DNA of 64,000 bases from Boletus sp. NGJ (lineage: Eukaryota; Basidiomycota; Agaricomycetes; Boletales; Boletaceae), in NCBI GenBank assembly GCA_019096195.1, contig JAGTXK010000095.1:310001-374000 (forward strand). Direction: 5' to 3'. This document shows positions 1 to 15,291 of this stretch, piece after piece. Under the pieces are notes generated by a model, which saw only the letters and a list, made by a program, of their open reading frames with translations, was not told the DNA's origin and did no database searches. Both the position numbers and the translations under genes were made by a program. Positions within the stretch are counted from its first letter, which is position 1. Every line of letters starts with the position of its first letter.

Positions 1-59
1 TTGGTGGGCTGCTCGCTTTTGGGTAGTGCTCTTCCTTGGTGATTACCTGTCCTGTCAGA

Positions 60-773
60 AATGGAGCACTATCGCCAGGAACCAAAAGACCGCACGCCAA
101 GTCAATCTCTGCGAGAGCCCACCCGGATAGGGCCAAATGAAGGACCCGAGAGTGGTCCAGAATAGTAAATAGTCCGCCGTTTATGGGGTTCATAACTGTC
201 TGCGAGCGTTGCAGCGCTTCGATCACAAACGAAGGAGCCTACCCAGCTGCCTGAAAAGCCCGCATGCAAATAACAAAGAACCTAAATGGTCTTCGAAATT
301 GCCACGAATGGCCGAGGCTACTGTAACCAGCGTGAAGGAGAACGAGTAGACGAGCTGACAAACCAATCAACTGAAGCATGTAATCTTGTTCATCGTCTCA
401 GGGGCTTCTTTGGATTGCAGGTTTATACAAGAGGGAGGAAAGCATGTCATGTTTTTATGTCACGCTCCTCGTAAGTATACTGATTGTTGTTGTTAACCAC
501 GTTCGCTCGTACAGGTAGAATGACAAGCCGACCTTTCCGGTGTTCGACCAAGCTCCGCGGATCATCTTCCATGGGTGTAGGTTCGATCTCAAGCTTGATC
601 GCATCTTCTGGAGGCGTTGAAGAGGTACTAGGCGTCGCGTTAGTGGATACATCCTCGCCCATAGGAGCGGCATCCCATGGGTTGTCGTTGGATTGTTGGG
701 AACCTGGGTCGTGGGTCGTGGTCCGTGAACGTCGTGAAACGGGAACGGTCATCAGAGAGCTGGAAACACCCAA
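60..773 (-). pseudogene. MFS transporter copy A, DHA1/QDR type, broken and internally inverted
   Basis: This is one of three paralogous transporter copies in the first 7.6 kb. The start at 773 opens a hydrophilic N-terminal tail with an acidic PPEDAIKLEIE segment, matching PPEDVIKLDIE of the copy at 5426-7540. Downstream (60-290) the segment for the central helices still aligns with copy C but has lost coding sense. Between about 362 and 480 the DNA aligns with copy C only as its reverse complement: the ISGAS-helix segment, with its flanking intron-like TTTCCTCCCT stretch, is flipped. About 200 bp of copy C between these blocks is absent. Homology to the family fades before position 60. The family (drug:H+ antiporters with 12 membrane helices) exports toxic compounds at the plasma membrane, but this copy cannot make a normal transporter. 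It is a host gene relic, not a mobile element. Confidence 0.7.
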
Positions 774-831
774 CTTTTAGAACTCTTGCAAATCACATAT
801 TGCAAGCTGCGCCAGGCATCGAAGGCGAGCC

Positions 832-1831
832 ATGCCTCCGGTGTGGGTGGAACGGCAACCCGGTGAGAAGCTACGAACACTTGAGTGGGAGTTAGTTCAG
901 CGGCCGATCGCCGATCTAGCTCCCATCCAAGCTACCGTGGCCATATGACGAGAAAAGTAAGGCTGGCTGATCCTCGAAACATACCAATGGGTATGTGATA
1001 TCAGTAACTGGATAAGTTGTAGCAGATAGCATCTGGACTTGCAAAAGGAGAGATCAATGGTCGATGCGTAAACATTGACCAGCCCATGGGAAACACCTCC
1101 AGGAGCGGGGCTCTGAGCCACATAAAGCTCAAATTTTGGGGGTAAAGTTGAATATCGGGCATCTGTACCCGAAATATCTCCCGAGAAACACTTGTTCCTC
1201 AATTCGGGTCATGCATCACCTGCCGCTTACTCACCGACGAAAGTATTCCCAATCCAAGCCCAAATTGGCAGCATGAATAGGCATCGAGAATTACTGTTCC
1301 CAAGCCACTGGAATAAGCATAGAATCTGAATATGGCGACCTTAAGAGAGCACTCACCTGGTGTGTTTCAAAAATACGACAGATTGACCCCGATAAAGTGG
1401 TATTATGCGAAATCTCGTTGGAGGATTTTAATGAGAATCTCGGCGAATCCATGATGAAACTTGGGCGTGAAGAATGGTCGGCCGACGCAGGGCCAGCCTG
1501 AACGTAGATCTTATGACTGTAAACTCGGTCAGCGGCCACCCGACCTGTACCCTACAGAGCGCATACATAAATGATCAAGAGGCTGAAGCATGGACACTGA
1601 ACAGAAGGCTCCTCGAGGAATACCACTTCAGCCGAGCAGAGCAGTACAAACTCCCCGTGGATATCAAATCGATCAAAGACAAAAACAAAACGCCTTCCGC
1701 TCGTGTGAGATTTGTCTGCCCATCGACATGGAATGAGGCTGCATCAAGAATATGAAATCTTCCTCGACAAGTTAATCGACTGGGTCGATGTTGAAAAAGC
1801 GAAGAAAACAAGACGTGGGGGTCGTACTTGA
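832..1831 (+). pseudogene. Decayed divergent gene of unknown function, copy 1
   Basis: A plus-strand gene starts about 60 bp from the start of MFS copy A. Its first segment from ATG 832 reads MPPVWVERQPGEK and runs 38 codons to a TGA at 946. Its last segment ends with a clearly coding, charged stretch (FLDKLIDWVDVEKAKKTRR) and a stop at 1829-1831. A middle segment around 1560-1750 is also coding-like (for example NRRLLEEYHFSRAEQY). The same order of segments occurs beside the third MFS copy (7633-8561), and the first segment occurs beside the second (3659-3780). Matching positions carry different disruptions, so the ancestral gene was real and paired head-to-head with the transporter. I do not recognise the family. 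The visible parts are soluble, with no membrane helix or signal peptide. Confidence 0.5.
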
Positions 1832-2039
1832 AGCTTTAAAGTTTCGTACTCAGCATGCAGGGCGAACATGAAGGTTTCGGGATTTGCCGGCGACGGGGAA
1901 TTGACCCCTTCCTTAATCGGATCTGGCAGGTGTACGCCAGTGGGCTGCAGTCGATACATATCCAAGGGGGGGGAAAGAACACTCAAAGGTTTCGACGAGT
2001 TCGCATCTAGTTGATCTCTATGCAAATGTACACGGCAGT

Positions 2040-3560
2040 AACACAGCCCTCACCGCCAATCACGATCCAAATTTTCGCTTCTCAGCATCGATGTGATTAT
2101 CATCAGTTCCGCCAACAACATCAAACCCGCCCACAACGTATATAGGTCTCTGTCACCGATAGAACCCCAGATTACACGTGAGCGTGAAACGAAGCATCCG
2201 TGCAACAGAGGGACTCACCTGTAATGGAACTGCTATTTCTGCAGCGACAAACGCAGATAAATCTCGGAAATAAATGTTGGTGGTGACTGCACTAGACGAC
2301 CGATCAACATTCGCATCAACGGTGTATGCCAATGTATTGGCATAGATTCATCTAAACATCCATAAAATGGTCAGACGAGGACAAAGGACGACGTGGGCAC
2401 GACGTACATCGAAAAGAAGCCAGACAAGAAGAGCATCACACAAATCGCTGAGACGTGCACATGCTGTCGGCAGACCCAGGCATACCCGATAACAGAGGGC
2501 GGGAACCACCACATGGCAAGTTTCGTACTTTCTAGTCTCATTGTCATACCACCGTTGAGATAATCGACAAATGCACGTCCGAGTAGTCTTACCTCTGAGT
2601 AGCTGACCCCGCCATTTGCAGTCTTGAGCCGAGCAAGTGTCCTGTCAGACCATTTTCCGCCCAAGATACCGACAAATTCCATAGGCGAGTAACACCAGTC
2701 CAGTCGTCGTGGCATCATAATCATAATAGAGTGACAACATTCGTGCACAGGTGTATGCGATGCTGAAACTAAATGCGAACAGAAGTCCTGCGAGAACCAT
2801 CAAGTTAGGATTGTCAAGATGAACGCCGTATACACGCACCAGAAGGTCTCAGAATAGGTTGCGCTTCTACATCACCTCTCGGTGTTTATTCTCCGCATCT
2901 TCTGACGTCTTCTCACTCACAGGTCGCTCTTCTCGTGCGACACCTTTTTCTTGCACGAGCTTGGGTTCCTGTGTACGTTTCTTCAAGACATTCTGGTACG
3001 TATCCCGGAACAAGAACGAGAACGCTGAGAATATCACGCCTCCCCATATCACCAGAAACCAGAATACCGCACCCCAAGTCAATGTCTGCGAGTTTTGCAG
3101 CGCCGATGGCCATCACAGCGCTTGTGCTTGACGAATGAATTAGGAAATGGATGAGAGCAGAGCGCAAACGAAGACTCTACCCAGCTGCCTGAACCACTCG
3201 CATGCCACCATGAATAATGTAATGGAGAATAAGCAGACGATCTGACAGCAACAACACATTAGTATATACATGACGAGCGTGAGATGAAAACATTACATAC
3301 TTTCTCCCTTTGATCTCGCTGACCGCACTCCAATCGAGAGGAAAGTTGCCCTGGACAATGACGAACAGGGACAAGCTCAATTCTTGTTCAATCTGAGAGT
3401 TTGGAGCTAATATTGTCAAGCCTTGGTGCTCCGTCGAGAGAAACATCCACTCACGATTGTGAATATTGTTGCATAAACCTGCAAACAAAGAAGCCCCTGA
3501 GATGAACAAGATCACACTCTTCAATTGATTGGTGTTGACCGCGTTCACTCCTCTTCTAGC
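2040..3560 (-). pseudogene. MFS transporter copy B, DHA1/QDR type, broken
   Basis: The second transporter paralogue is recognisable over most of its length. The first helix segment is near 3540 (SVILFISGASLFAGL), the central helix AVFWFLVIWGG is near 3070, the block FSFSIAYTCARMLSLYY is near 2790, and the late helices PPSVIGYAWVCRQ are near 2490. Relative to copy C it lacks the hydrophilic N-terminal exon. It has also lost the YEPHQRGTMMGVYYSAP motif region between the fourth and fifth helices, where AAKLAD now joins directly to later sequence, and part of the C-terminal tail. The motif is the DHA1 signature between helices, so function is unlikely. The 3' flank (about 1930-2060) is shared with that of copy C (5300-5430), so the duplicated unit includes downstream DNA. 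Confidence 0.7.
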
Positions 3561-3658
3561 TGTCAGGAACGTAGGTCGTGATCTGTGAACGTCATCAATC
3601 CTTGGGATATGAGAGCTAGGGACTCTTCAATATCGTGACTCTGTATCACAAGCAAACC

Positions 3659-3780
3659 ATGCCTCCGATGTGGATGAAATGGCGACTTCAAAGTCAGAGG
3701 CTACGAACACCTGAGTGCAAGTTAGGTCGGCCGACGATCGCCAGCTCCCATCCAAGCCACCATGGTGATATCAGGCTATA
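3659..3780 (+). pseudogene. Fragment of the divergent unknown gene, copy B
   Basis: The ATG at 3659 opens MPPMWMKWRLQSQRLRT, which aligns with the first segment of the divergent genes at 832 and 7633. The frame is lost after about 18 residues, and nothing of the later segments remains before eIF3g begins. It marks the end of the second MFS-plus-partner unit. Confidence 0.5.
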
Positions 3781-4093
3781 GTGGAAGATTTCGTGGCAGT
3801 TATTGTCCTTGTTGTTGTTGTTTTGCAGAATTCATGAAGACGTACCGGATGAATATGCAAGATACAAATATATGCGAAAATGTGCAACGCCACCGTGACT
3901 CCGACGCAAGTACCTTCAACTTGCACAAAGTTCGCGCGTTTGTCAACATCCACTCAGTAACCGTAGTCTGGTGACCAGACCGAATAAAAGAGGCATCGAC
4001 GACTCTATCAGTAACATCACATCAACGACCGTGTAAACCCAGTACTATCGTGGGAGTCGGGGAAATTTTGATTTCTTTTTGCTATCGACAACA

Positions 4094-5130
4094 ATGTCGG
4101 CTCAAAAAACGTCGTGGGCAGACGATGTAGACGAGCTCGCAGAGCCCATCGGCGACTACGTCGATGAGAATGGTATACGCACAACGATCGAGTACGCCAT
4201 CAACGACGAGGGCAAGAAAGTCAAAGTGAGCATCACCTCTCTATTCTTGTTTCGGAGTAACAGATCGTCTACGTACAGATCACTCGCAAGATCAAACGAA
4301 CGCTCCAGAAATCGGTCGTTGAACACACCGTCGCTGAGCGCAAAAAATGGGCAAAATTTGGCAAGGAGAGGGGGAACAAAGAAGGTCCCGATCGTGCTAC
4401 TACGACCGTCGGCGAGAACGTCGTACTCAAACTGACCGCTGGAAACAAGGTACGCCTTTGATCTCTCTGTTCATTGGCTACCTTCCCTGACATTCACCCA
4501 CGATTCAGTCGGCAGAAAGCGAGCCAACTGCCGAACAAAATGTCAAGGCCGAGCTTGCGAAAGCGGGTGCTGGCAAGGTCGTCTGTCGATTGTGTAAAGG
4601 AGACCATTTTACAGCCAAGTGTCCTTACAAGGACTCTCTTGCGGGCCTTGAGACGGCGGAAATCCCCCCAGCAGACGACTTTACTCCTACCACCGATACA
4701 CCTCCTGCCGCTTCGTCGGGTGGCAAGTATGTCCCTCCATCAATGCGTGCAGGTGCCCGCGGTACTGGAGAGTCAATGAATCGTCCGGGTGGGACTGGTT
4801 CACGGGAAGACCTCCCGACGCTCCGTGTCACGAATATATCAGAGGAAACACAAGAGAACGATTTGCGCGAACTCTTCGGTGCGTTTGGGCGTGTGGCAAG
4901 AGTCTATGTGGGTCGGGACAGGGAGACCGGTATTGGGAAAGGCTTTGCGTTCGTCAGCTTTGAGGATAGGGCAGTTGCACAGCGTGCGATGGAGAAATTA
5001 AACGGAAAGGGTTATGATAACTTGATTCTGAGCGTGCAGTGGTCTCGTAAGTGGTTGACATTCCCATTCCTTGTTTTCTTGTTCTTATACTGACGACAAT
5101 GTTACAGAGCCGCGACCCGAAGGACGATGA
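4094..5130 (+). CDS. TIF35: Eukaryotic translation initiation factor 3 subunit G
   Basis: Four exons (4094-4225, 4279-4449, 4509-5046, 5108-5130) give 287 residues, the usual length for eIF3g. All introns are GT-AG and keep frame. The start is the ATG at 4094 (MSAQKTSWADDVDEL), typical of the family; an in-frame ATG 15 bp upstream is less likely. The N-terminal eIF3i-binding region is followed by a CCHC zinc knuckle (CRLCKGDHFTAKC, about residues 121-133) and a C-terminal RRM (about residues 196-275) with RNP2 LRVTNI and RNP1 GKGFAFVSF. The protein ends QPRPEGR, and its last seven codons lie in a 23-nt exon. It is part of the eIF3 complex on the 40S ribosome and supports scanning and reinitiation. 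It lies between two decayed MFS units. Confidence 0.95.
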
Positions 5131-5425
5131 CCATTTTTTCGTAAACATGCCAAAACATTTTATCTGTACTTTTCTATGACTGAGTCAAAGCGATTCGTGC
5201 TGGTTCGTGCACTTACATTTTCTATTCTGGAGTGAAAACTGTCAAATGCAAGGGTCTTTGTGGCTTGCGTACAGCCTACCTTGATCTCTTATGAGGTTAC
5301 CAGTGCACATGAGTTGCAGTCAATACACATCCGAAGGGGGTTAAGACCACATTCAAAGGTTTTGACGAGGTCGCATCTAGTTTATTTCTATGCAAATGTA
5401 CATGACAGTAATACAGACCTCACAA

Positions 5426-7540
5426 TCATGATCCAGATGTTCGCTTCTCAGCATCAATACTGGCTTCGCGCCACTGCCTGCCTTTGTAAAGCACGAGTAA
5501 TATCATCAGTTCCGCCAACAACATCAAACCCGCCCACAACGTATATAGGCCTCCGTCACCGATAGAATCCTAGATTACACGTGAGCATGAAACGAAGCAT
5601 CCGTGCGACATAGAGACTCACCTGTAATGGTATTGCAATCTCTGCAGCGACAAACGCAAATAAACCGCGGAAAGAACTGTTGGTGGCGACTGCACTAGAC
5701 GACCGACCAACATTCGCATCAACGATATATGCCAATGTACTGGCATATATCCATCTAGACACAAAAAGATCAAACGAGGACAGAGGACAATGTGAGCACG
5801 ACGTACATCGAAAAGAAGCCAGACAAGAAGAGCATCACACAAATCGCTGAGACGTGCACATGCTGTCGGCAGACCCAGGCATACCCGATAACAGAGGGCG
5901 GGAACCACCACATGGCAAGTTTCGTACTTTCTAGTCTCATCTGTCATACCACCGTTCAGATAATTGACAAATGCACGTCCGAGTAGCCTTACCTCTGGGT
6001 AGCTGACCCCGCCATTTGCAGCCTTGAGCCGAACAAGTGTCCTGTCAGACCATCGTCCGCCCAATATGCTCCCTACCATGCTCCCTACAGGAGAGCCAAA
6101 TACCGGAGTGAGCGATATTACGTGTTCGAGACATCAATGTACAGACCGACTCCATAGGCGAGTGACACCAGTCCAGTTGTCATGGCATCATAACCATAAT
6201 AGAGCGATAACGTTCGTGCACAGGTGTATGAAATACTGAAACTAAACGCGAACAGAAGTCCTACAAGAACACCAGATCAGAATTGTCGAGATGAATGTTG
6301 AGCACTCACCAGAAGGTATCAGAATAGCGAGATTATTTTTACGGGTTAGAATTCGTAAGTAGGGAGGGAATGGATTAACGTCCGCGATCGATAACTTGAC
6401 TTCTTTCATACCGAGTGCCGAGGCGACCACGTCACATTTCGGTGTTTGTACTCCAGAAGTTCCATCTTCTGATGTCTTCTTCTCACTCACAGGTCGTTCT
6501 CGTGCGGCACCCTTTTCTTGCCCGAGCTTGCGTTCCTGTGTACGTTTCTTCAGGACATTTTGGTACGTCAAACTCCGTTCCATCCTGAACGTATCCTTGA
6601 ACAGGAACAAGAACGCCGAAAATATCATGCCTCCCCATATCGCCAGAAACCAAAACACCGCACGCCAAGTCAATCCTTGCGTGAGCCCACCACCAAGGAG
6701 AGGCCCGATGGAAGGACCCAAAAGTGGTGCAGAGTAGTAAACGCCCATCATGGTCCCTCGCTGATGCGGTTCATAAATGTCTGCGAGTGTTGCAGCGCCG
6801 ATGGCAATCACAGCGCTCGAGCTAAGCGAATGAATTAGGAGATCGAAGAACAGAGCATAAATGAAAGAGCCTACCCAGCTGCCTGAACCACTCGCATGCC
6901 AATGACAAGATCTATGGTCTTCGAAATTGCCACGATGACAGAGCCCACTGTAAACAATATAACGGAGAGTAAGTAGACGAGCTGACAAGAACAACATATC
7001 AGTATACACACGTCGACCTTGACATGAAAACATTGCATACTTTCCTCCCTTTGATCTCGCTGACCGCACTCCACACAAGAGGAAAGTTACCCTGGACAAG
7101 GATGAACAGGGATATGCTCAAACTAATTTCCGAGGCGGTCGCGTGTAACTGGCGTTCGATCTGAGAATTTGCAGCTAGTGTTTTGTCGGGTAAGCCTTGA
7201 TTCTCCCTCGAGGAAAACAATCACCCACGATTCTGAATGTTGGCGCATAAACCTGCAATCATAGAAGCCCCCGAAATGATGACCAAAATCACATTCTTCG
7301 ATTGCTTGGTGTTAACCGAGTTGGCGTCCATGGCCTGAATAACAAACCGACCTTCCTGGTATTCGACCAAATCCGCGGATCATCTTCCACGATTGCATGT
7401 TCGATGTCAAGTTTGATTACATCTTCGGGAGGCGTTAAAGGGGTCGGCGTGGGCGTCGCGCAAGAGGATGTATCCCCGCTCATGGGAACGGCGTAGGCCG
7501 GGGTCGTCATTGTGTTTTGGCTGTCGGGAACGTGGGTCAT
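5426..7540 (-). CDS. MFS transporter copy C, DHA1/QDR-type drug:H+ antiporter
   Basis: This is the best preserved of three local paralogues. From ATG 7540 the protein has an acidic, Pro/Thr-rich cytosolic tail. The first helix comes after an intron (VILVIISGASMIAGL). It then has the DHA1 signature YEPHQRGTMMGVYYSAP, the helix block WRAVFWFLAIWGG, a charged central loop with KKRTQERK, and a second half including LGGRWSDRTLVRLKA and PPSVIGYAWVCRQ. It closes with a short hydrophilic tail (SIDAEKRTSGS) at a stop at 5426. About eight short introns are needed; all that I could place are GT-AG and keep frame. The fold is a 12-helix plasma-membrane antiporter of the Qdr/Aqr1 group, which exports drugs, polyamines or organic acids. 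The substrate cannot be read from sequence. Exon borders in the middle third are approximate. Confidence 0.8.
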
Positions 7541-7632
7541 GATTCGTGAACGTCGTCAAAACGGGAACATCAAGGTCGGAGTTGGAGACACCCAGCTCTT
7601 AAAAAGCCGTGGCCCGGTCTCACAAGCGAGGC

Positions 7633-8561
7633 ATGTCTCCGTGGTGGATGGAACGGCAGATTAGTCAGAGGCTACGAGCACTTGAGTGGAAGTTAGTTCG
7701 GCCGCCAATCGCCGATCTAGCTCCCATCCAAGCTACCGTTGCCATTCAATAGGAAAATCAGGGCCGGCACATCCTCGAACTGTACCAACAAGGGGATACC
7801 AGCAACGTGGACAGGTTGCAGCAGATAGTATTTGCACTTACAAGAACAATGAGCAGTAGCGAGGCGCCTAAGTCAAAGAGGTGACCAACCATAGGAGTAC
7901 TACACTTCCTTCGGAGAGCCGCACCGAGAGTCCTCAGGTAAATTTAGACTTCGAGCATCTGCGCATGAAATATCTTCCGAGGAACACTTTTTCCCCGCCT
8001 CGATATGACATGCATTACCTGCAGCTGACTCGCCAACAAATCGGCCCATCAGGGTCATGACCTGCCCCCGTCGGCCACAACCCCAAAATTATCGTCGTGG
8101 ACTGCCACTGAAGCGAACCAAGAACATTTCAGCATGAAATTCAGGATGGAAACGATCTTCAATGATCATTCACCTCAGATCGGCCCAGATGATGTGGTAT
8201 TTATATCGTCCTGTTGGGTTTAAATAATCGAGATAACGGTAATTATATGGCGAAGCTTGGGCGTAAAGCACGGTCGGCCGAGGCCAGCTTGAGTACAAAT
8301 CTTATGACTATAAACTCGGTTAGCTGCCACCCGAATTGTCTGCAGAGCACATACATACGTTATCACGAGGCTAGGGCATGCAACCATTAGTCGGAAAAAA
8401 AATGTTTCAGCCTCGCAGTGCAGTGCAAACCTCCCGTTGACATAAAATCGGGGAAAGGTAAAGAGTTCCACTCGTACGAGAATGAAAATTTATATGCCCA
8501 GGGAATGAGGCTACATCGAAGGTATGAAAGTTTCCTCGACAAGCCAATTGACTGGGTCTAG
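7633..8561 (+). pseudogene. Decayed divergent gene of unknown function, copy C
   Basis: It starts about 90 bp from the transporter start at 7540, head-to-head. ATG 7633 reads MSPWWMERQISQRLRA and continues through PIADLAPIQATVAIQ to an in-frame TAG, after which the same frame stays coding-like for about 50 codons (GRHILELYQQGDTSNVDRLQQI). This suggests one nonsense change in an otherwise long exon. The tail (RRYESFLDKPIDWV, stop at 8559) matches the tail of copy 1. The middle, around 8000-8500, aligns with 1180-1740 but has no open frame. Both long copies are therefore relics of one unidentified soluble protein. Confidence 0.5.
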
Positions 8562-8836
8562 GTTAAAAAAGCAAAAATAACAGATGGTTCTCGCTACTTT
8601 GCCACATCGGCTTTTTCCGGGTGAGCTTCGTCCCGGTACTTCCCAGTGCCACAACATACAACTACGTTTCATCAAATACAAGAGACCTACTACAGAATAG
8701 TAACGCATTCAACGGAAAGAAATTGGACTACTAATGAAGAAGGCAAGAAGTGAAGTGCTTATCCAACTATCCACCAACAGCTGTAGCATGAAACATGCAG
8801 AAACAGCCACAAATCCAGTGTAAGGCGGCGGGATAA

Positions 8837-9555
8837 TCAAAGCATTATGGTGCTGGTGGATGGTGCAGAAGGATCGAAGAGTGCAGTCACGACATACCGC
8901 TTCGCGCAGACGCGACGCCCTTTCTTCCTTGACTTCACCAACGGATCATCGACATCAATAACCCCCATCAGGACTGTCTTACAAAGAGACCTACAAGGAC
9001 GCTTCAGCGTTTTCTCCTCCTCCTCCTCCTGACGTTCGTACCCACGTCCCTTCGCCTCAGCTCCGAGGTTCAACAATTGACGAGCACACGCATCGCAGTA
9101 AGCGCAACAGGTGTCGGCTAACGTGGCAGGTTTATTAGACCAATATTCTTGGGTGATCCATTCACGAAGACGGCGCGGGACTTGTCACGGCGCGTCGAAC
9201 ACTTGTCCAATGCGTGTTCGAACGCGACGAGTGCGTCAGGAGACATCTCGTCGAATCCTGCTTCTCAAAGGTAAGCATGGAGGGCATTTTCGAGCGTAAT
9301 GTCCTTGTTCGAGAGAACAACGTCATTGATGACGCGCTCGATGTTGGTGCACATGATAGCACTGGAAATGAGGAGGGCTGGGAGGGTGGGGTGGATAAAT
9401 GAGGGGTGCCCAGTCATGTTATATGCTTGGCGAGGCATATACATAAACTTTCGGACAAACTTGTGTCGGGCGCCGTCGCCGCTTTGCAGGGACCAAACTC
9501 CGTCGAGTGGCCCATACAGGCTGCTCCAAACTCGTACGTGTCGTGAAATGCCCAT
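8837..9555 (-). pseudogene. Uncharacterised gene with CxxC-type cysteines, probably broken
   Basis: Three coding-like segments follow each other on the minus strand. The first (9555-9270) includes PSFIHPTLPALLISSAIMC and ends NALHAYL before an in-frame TGA. The same frame continues with EAGFDEMSPDALVAFEHAL. The last segment (about 9180-8837) reads REWITQEYWSNKPATLAD, then a cysteine cluster CCAYCDAC, a glutamate run, and a basic tail ending STIML. The cysteine cluster could bind zinc. I could not find splice sites that remove the TGA and join all parts, so either an intron is missed or the gene has one nonsense change. No family is recognised. It lies tail-to-tail with nothing on its left and downstream of AFG2. 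Confidence 0.4.
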
Positions 9556-9939
9556 AATGTTAGTGAACGGGTCGATCTCTGATGTACTGCACCCTATGGA
9601 CGCATGTCAAGTTTGAGAACCTTACAAGTCGGCTTCGAGGACTGCGACAGAGTCGATCATCATTTACATTCATCATTTACATACATGGACTTCGTGCATA
9701 CCCTAATACAACAAAGAAACTGACCGGAAAATAAAGACAAAGGAAGTAAAGTAACCACGATTCTTTGCAGCGATCCCGGTGCACCAGGTTCGATGACAAC
9801 CCATGTACCACAAGCCGTAATGGCAGGTGTGGAGCCCTCGTCAGGTGGATCAGTCATGGATAGTTCCTTGAAACAAGCATGCATAAACAATCGGAGAATG
9901 CAAACAGCCCACAGATAACTCGACGACTCGTCTAAAGCC

Positions 9940-13031
<3,092 letters not shown>

Positions 13032-15210
13032 TTTCCTCGTCAAAACCACCGAAGATTGGACCTGTATGCGTGTGTCGGAATGCTCTGTGATATTCCTGGC
13101 GTTTCCGATATTTCCCTGCGATTCCCGGTCACGCAGGGGCTGTAGCTGTAGCCTGTCAAGAAAGATATCTCCGCCCGCCAATGGAAGTAGAAACGGATGT
13201 CCTAATCAATAGGGCAGTGGAGTGGTTTCACAGATGACCGGAATGGACGTGGTTAAGATCATTGAATCCGCATGCTCAGAACTCGAAATTAATCCATTTG
13301 GTGCAAGTTACCCAAGAGGTAGTCCACGGCATTTGCCGATCCACTTGTAACGCAACTCCGACCATCTTCCTGGCAGACTGGAAATGTCGATGGCTCTCAT
13401 CGGAAATTATTGATATCAATGACAATGTCTAGCGTGTTGCATATGAACTGTGGGTAAATTATCATCCAACGCAGCTCGGGTGGGGACACCGGCGGTCTGG
13501 TGAGTCGTTCAAGACCAATATCTGTTCGTGTCACCTATCGCTGGCATGATGAAGTAGTTGGAGCATCAGAGTCCCGTTTCTGCACACTCACGTCAGTCAT
13601 CTCAGAAGTACACCCTGGCTAAACCCATACAGTAAGCCAACGCCACAGACCAACAACCGTCCTGCAGCTCGGCCGCAGTCATATTTCATGTCGAGATTTC
13701 CTAATTCGATCATTCAGATTTGTGGCAGGAATATTGCGGCACGCCGTGACAACCACACCACTCCGCAAACCTCGTTACCACGCGTCCCCCTCATGTCTGT
13801 CCCGGAGGGCACTGGCAGGCTGGGGAAACCTGTGGTCCACAGCACCCACATAGTGAAACTGGCCGAGGACCCCCCTTGGTACGTGCCAAGGGATTTATGG
13901 CATGCACGCCTCGCTTTCCCCGCACTGTTCAATTCCGTTCCGAATCATGATTTCTGTGGCCGGAGTTTCGGCGTCATGTCACAGAACCTGATTGATTATG
14001 ATGTCTCTTCATGTATCGACTTGACAACAATGCAATGCCAACCGCCGTAAGTGTGTATACTAATAACTTGTTTCACACAGCATTCTCACTAGAAGTTCAG
14101 CGCGCTGGGGAGTGTTGACCGCACGCACTCGAAGGCCCGCATCGGAGCAGCGCTATCGTTATCACGAGTGCACAATAGATTGCGCATGCGGCGACGCCTC
14201 ATCTGTTTAAATGGTACATGGTAAGCTCCACCAGGCACACGCACTACCAGGCAGGCGTACCTGACAAGTCACGAGGCCCTTGAAGAGCAGATTGGCGTGT
14301 ACACGACACTAAACGTTATATTCCCCACAATGAGCTAAAAAACATGTGTGATCAGCAGCTGACAGGAAACTCACTGACAGAATTTTCGTAGCTGGGCAGT
14401 GTGCACTGTGCACAGCCTGAAAATGGCGGAGAAAGGACGGGCCCGGTGTAGTAGCATTGGCAATACCCCAAAGTTAGATGGTTCAAGCACGTTCTTCACT
14501 TGGCCACGCACGGCCGCCCCTCTATCTGTCACATCGATATCGTAAGGAGTTCCTGCTCCTCTTATGTTTGGCAGCTCGCAGTAACCTCGCAGCCCGTGAG
14601 ATAGAGAGGATGGCCTCAAAGATTCATCGAATAAAATGATTCATCTCCCCTGGTTGCGGGCGCTTACATGGACATTAATGATTTACGCCATCGTGCTGAG
14701 AAAAAAAAACTCGACCTAGTACGAACAAAAGAACTTACGGATCATGGTGTTCTGACACTGGCATACATTGACCTGTATTTCGAATGCGCTACCGCGTCTT
14801 GCAATTCAATATGGTACCGAACAAGCTCCCGAATGGAGGCTACGGGACAGCCGATGGATCCGATATACGATGACGTGGTAGCACTAGGTCAGGGTTCTCA
14901 ACTATCTTTGTTCCGAATGCTCAGGGTAGCTGCTTATAGTCAGGACGTTCCAGATCAGCGTTCTGACTTGTACTGATAAAGGGCGTCCGATTTGGCCACA
15001 TGACAAAACAAGATGAATATTTTGAGTTATGAGGACTATGAAGAGCAACGTGCATCCTTTGCTGCCGATGACTTGGAGGCGCCACGGAATACAGCAAGTT
15101 GGCGTGTGGGACCCTCATAATGATCGCATGCCTAGAAAGTTTGCTAGGACGAATAAGGACGGTTGCATATTGTTTTCGACATGCTTATTGGCTTCCCGGT
15201 TCTCGAAGCC

Positions 15211-15291
15211 TATAAAGCCGGGCGGCTGAGTACACTATCCCCCACCTTAGTTCCCCTCTACACCTACCCACACCTCCCCATATCAACGATG
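15211..15291 (+). promoter_or_regulatory. Orphan promoter-like sequence
   Basis: TATAAAG at 15211 is followed by a pyrimidine-rich leader (CCCCTCTACACCTACCCACACC) and an ATG in good context at 15289 (TCAACGATG). This resembles a strong fungal promoter and leader. The frame after the ATG closes after five codons, so the promoter seems to have lost its gene or drives a non-coding RNA. Confidence 0.3.
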
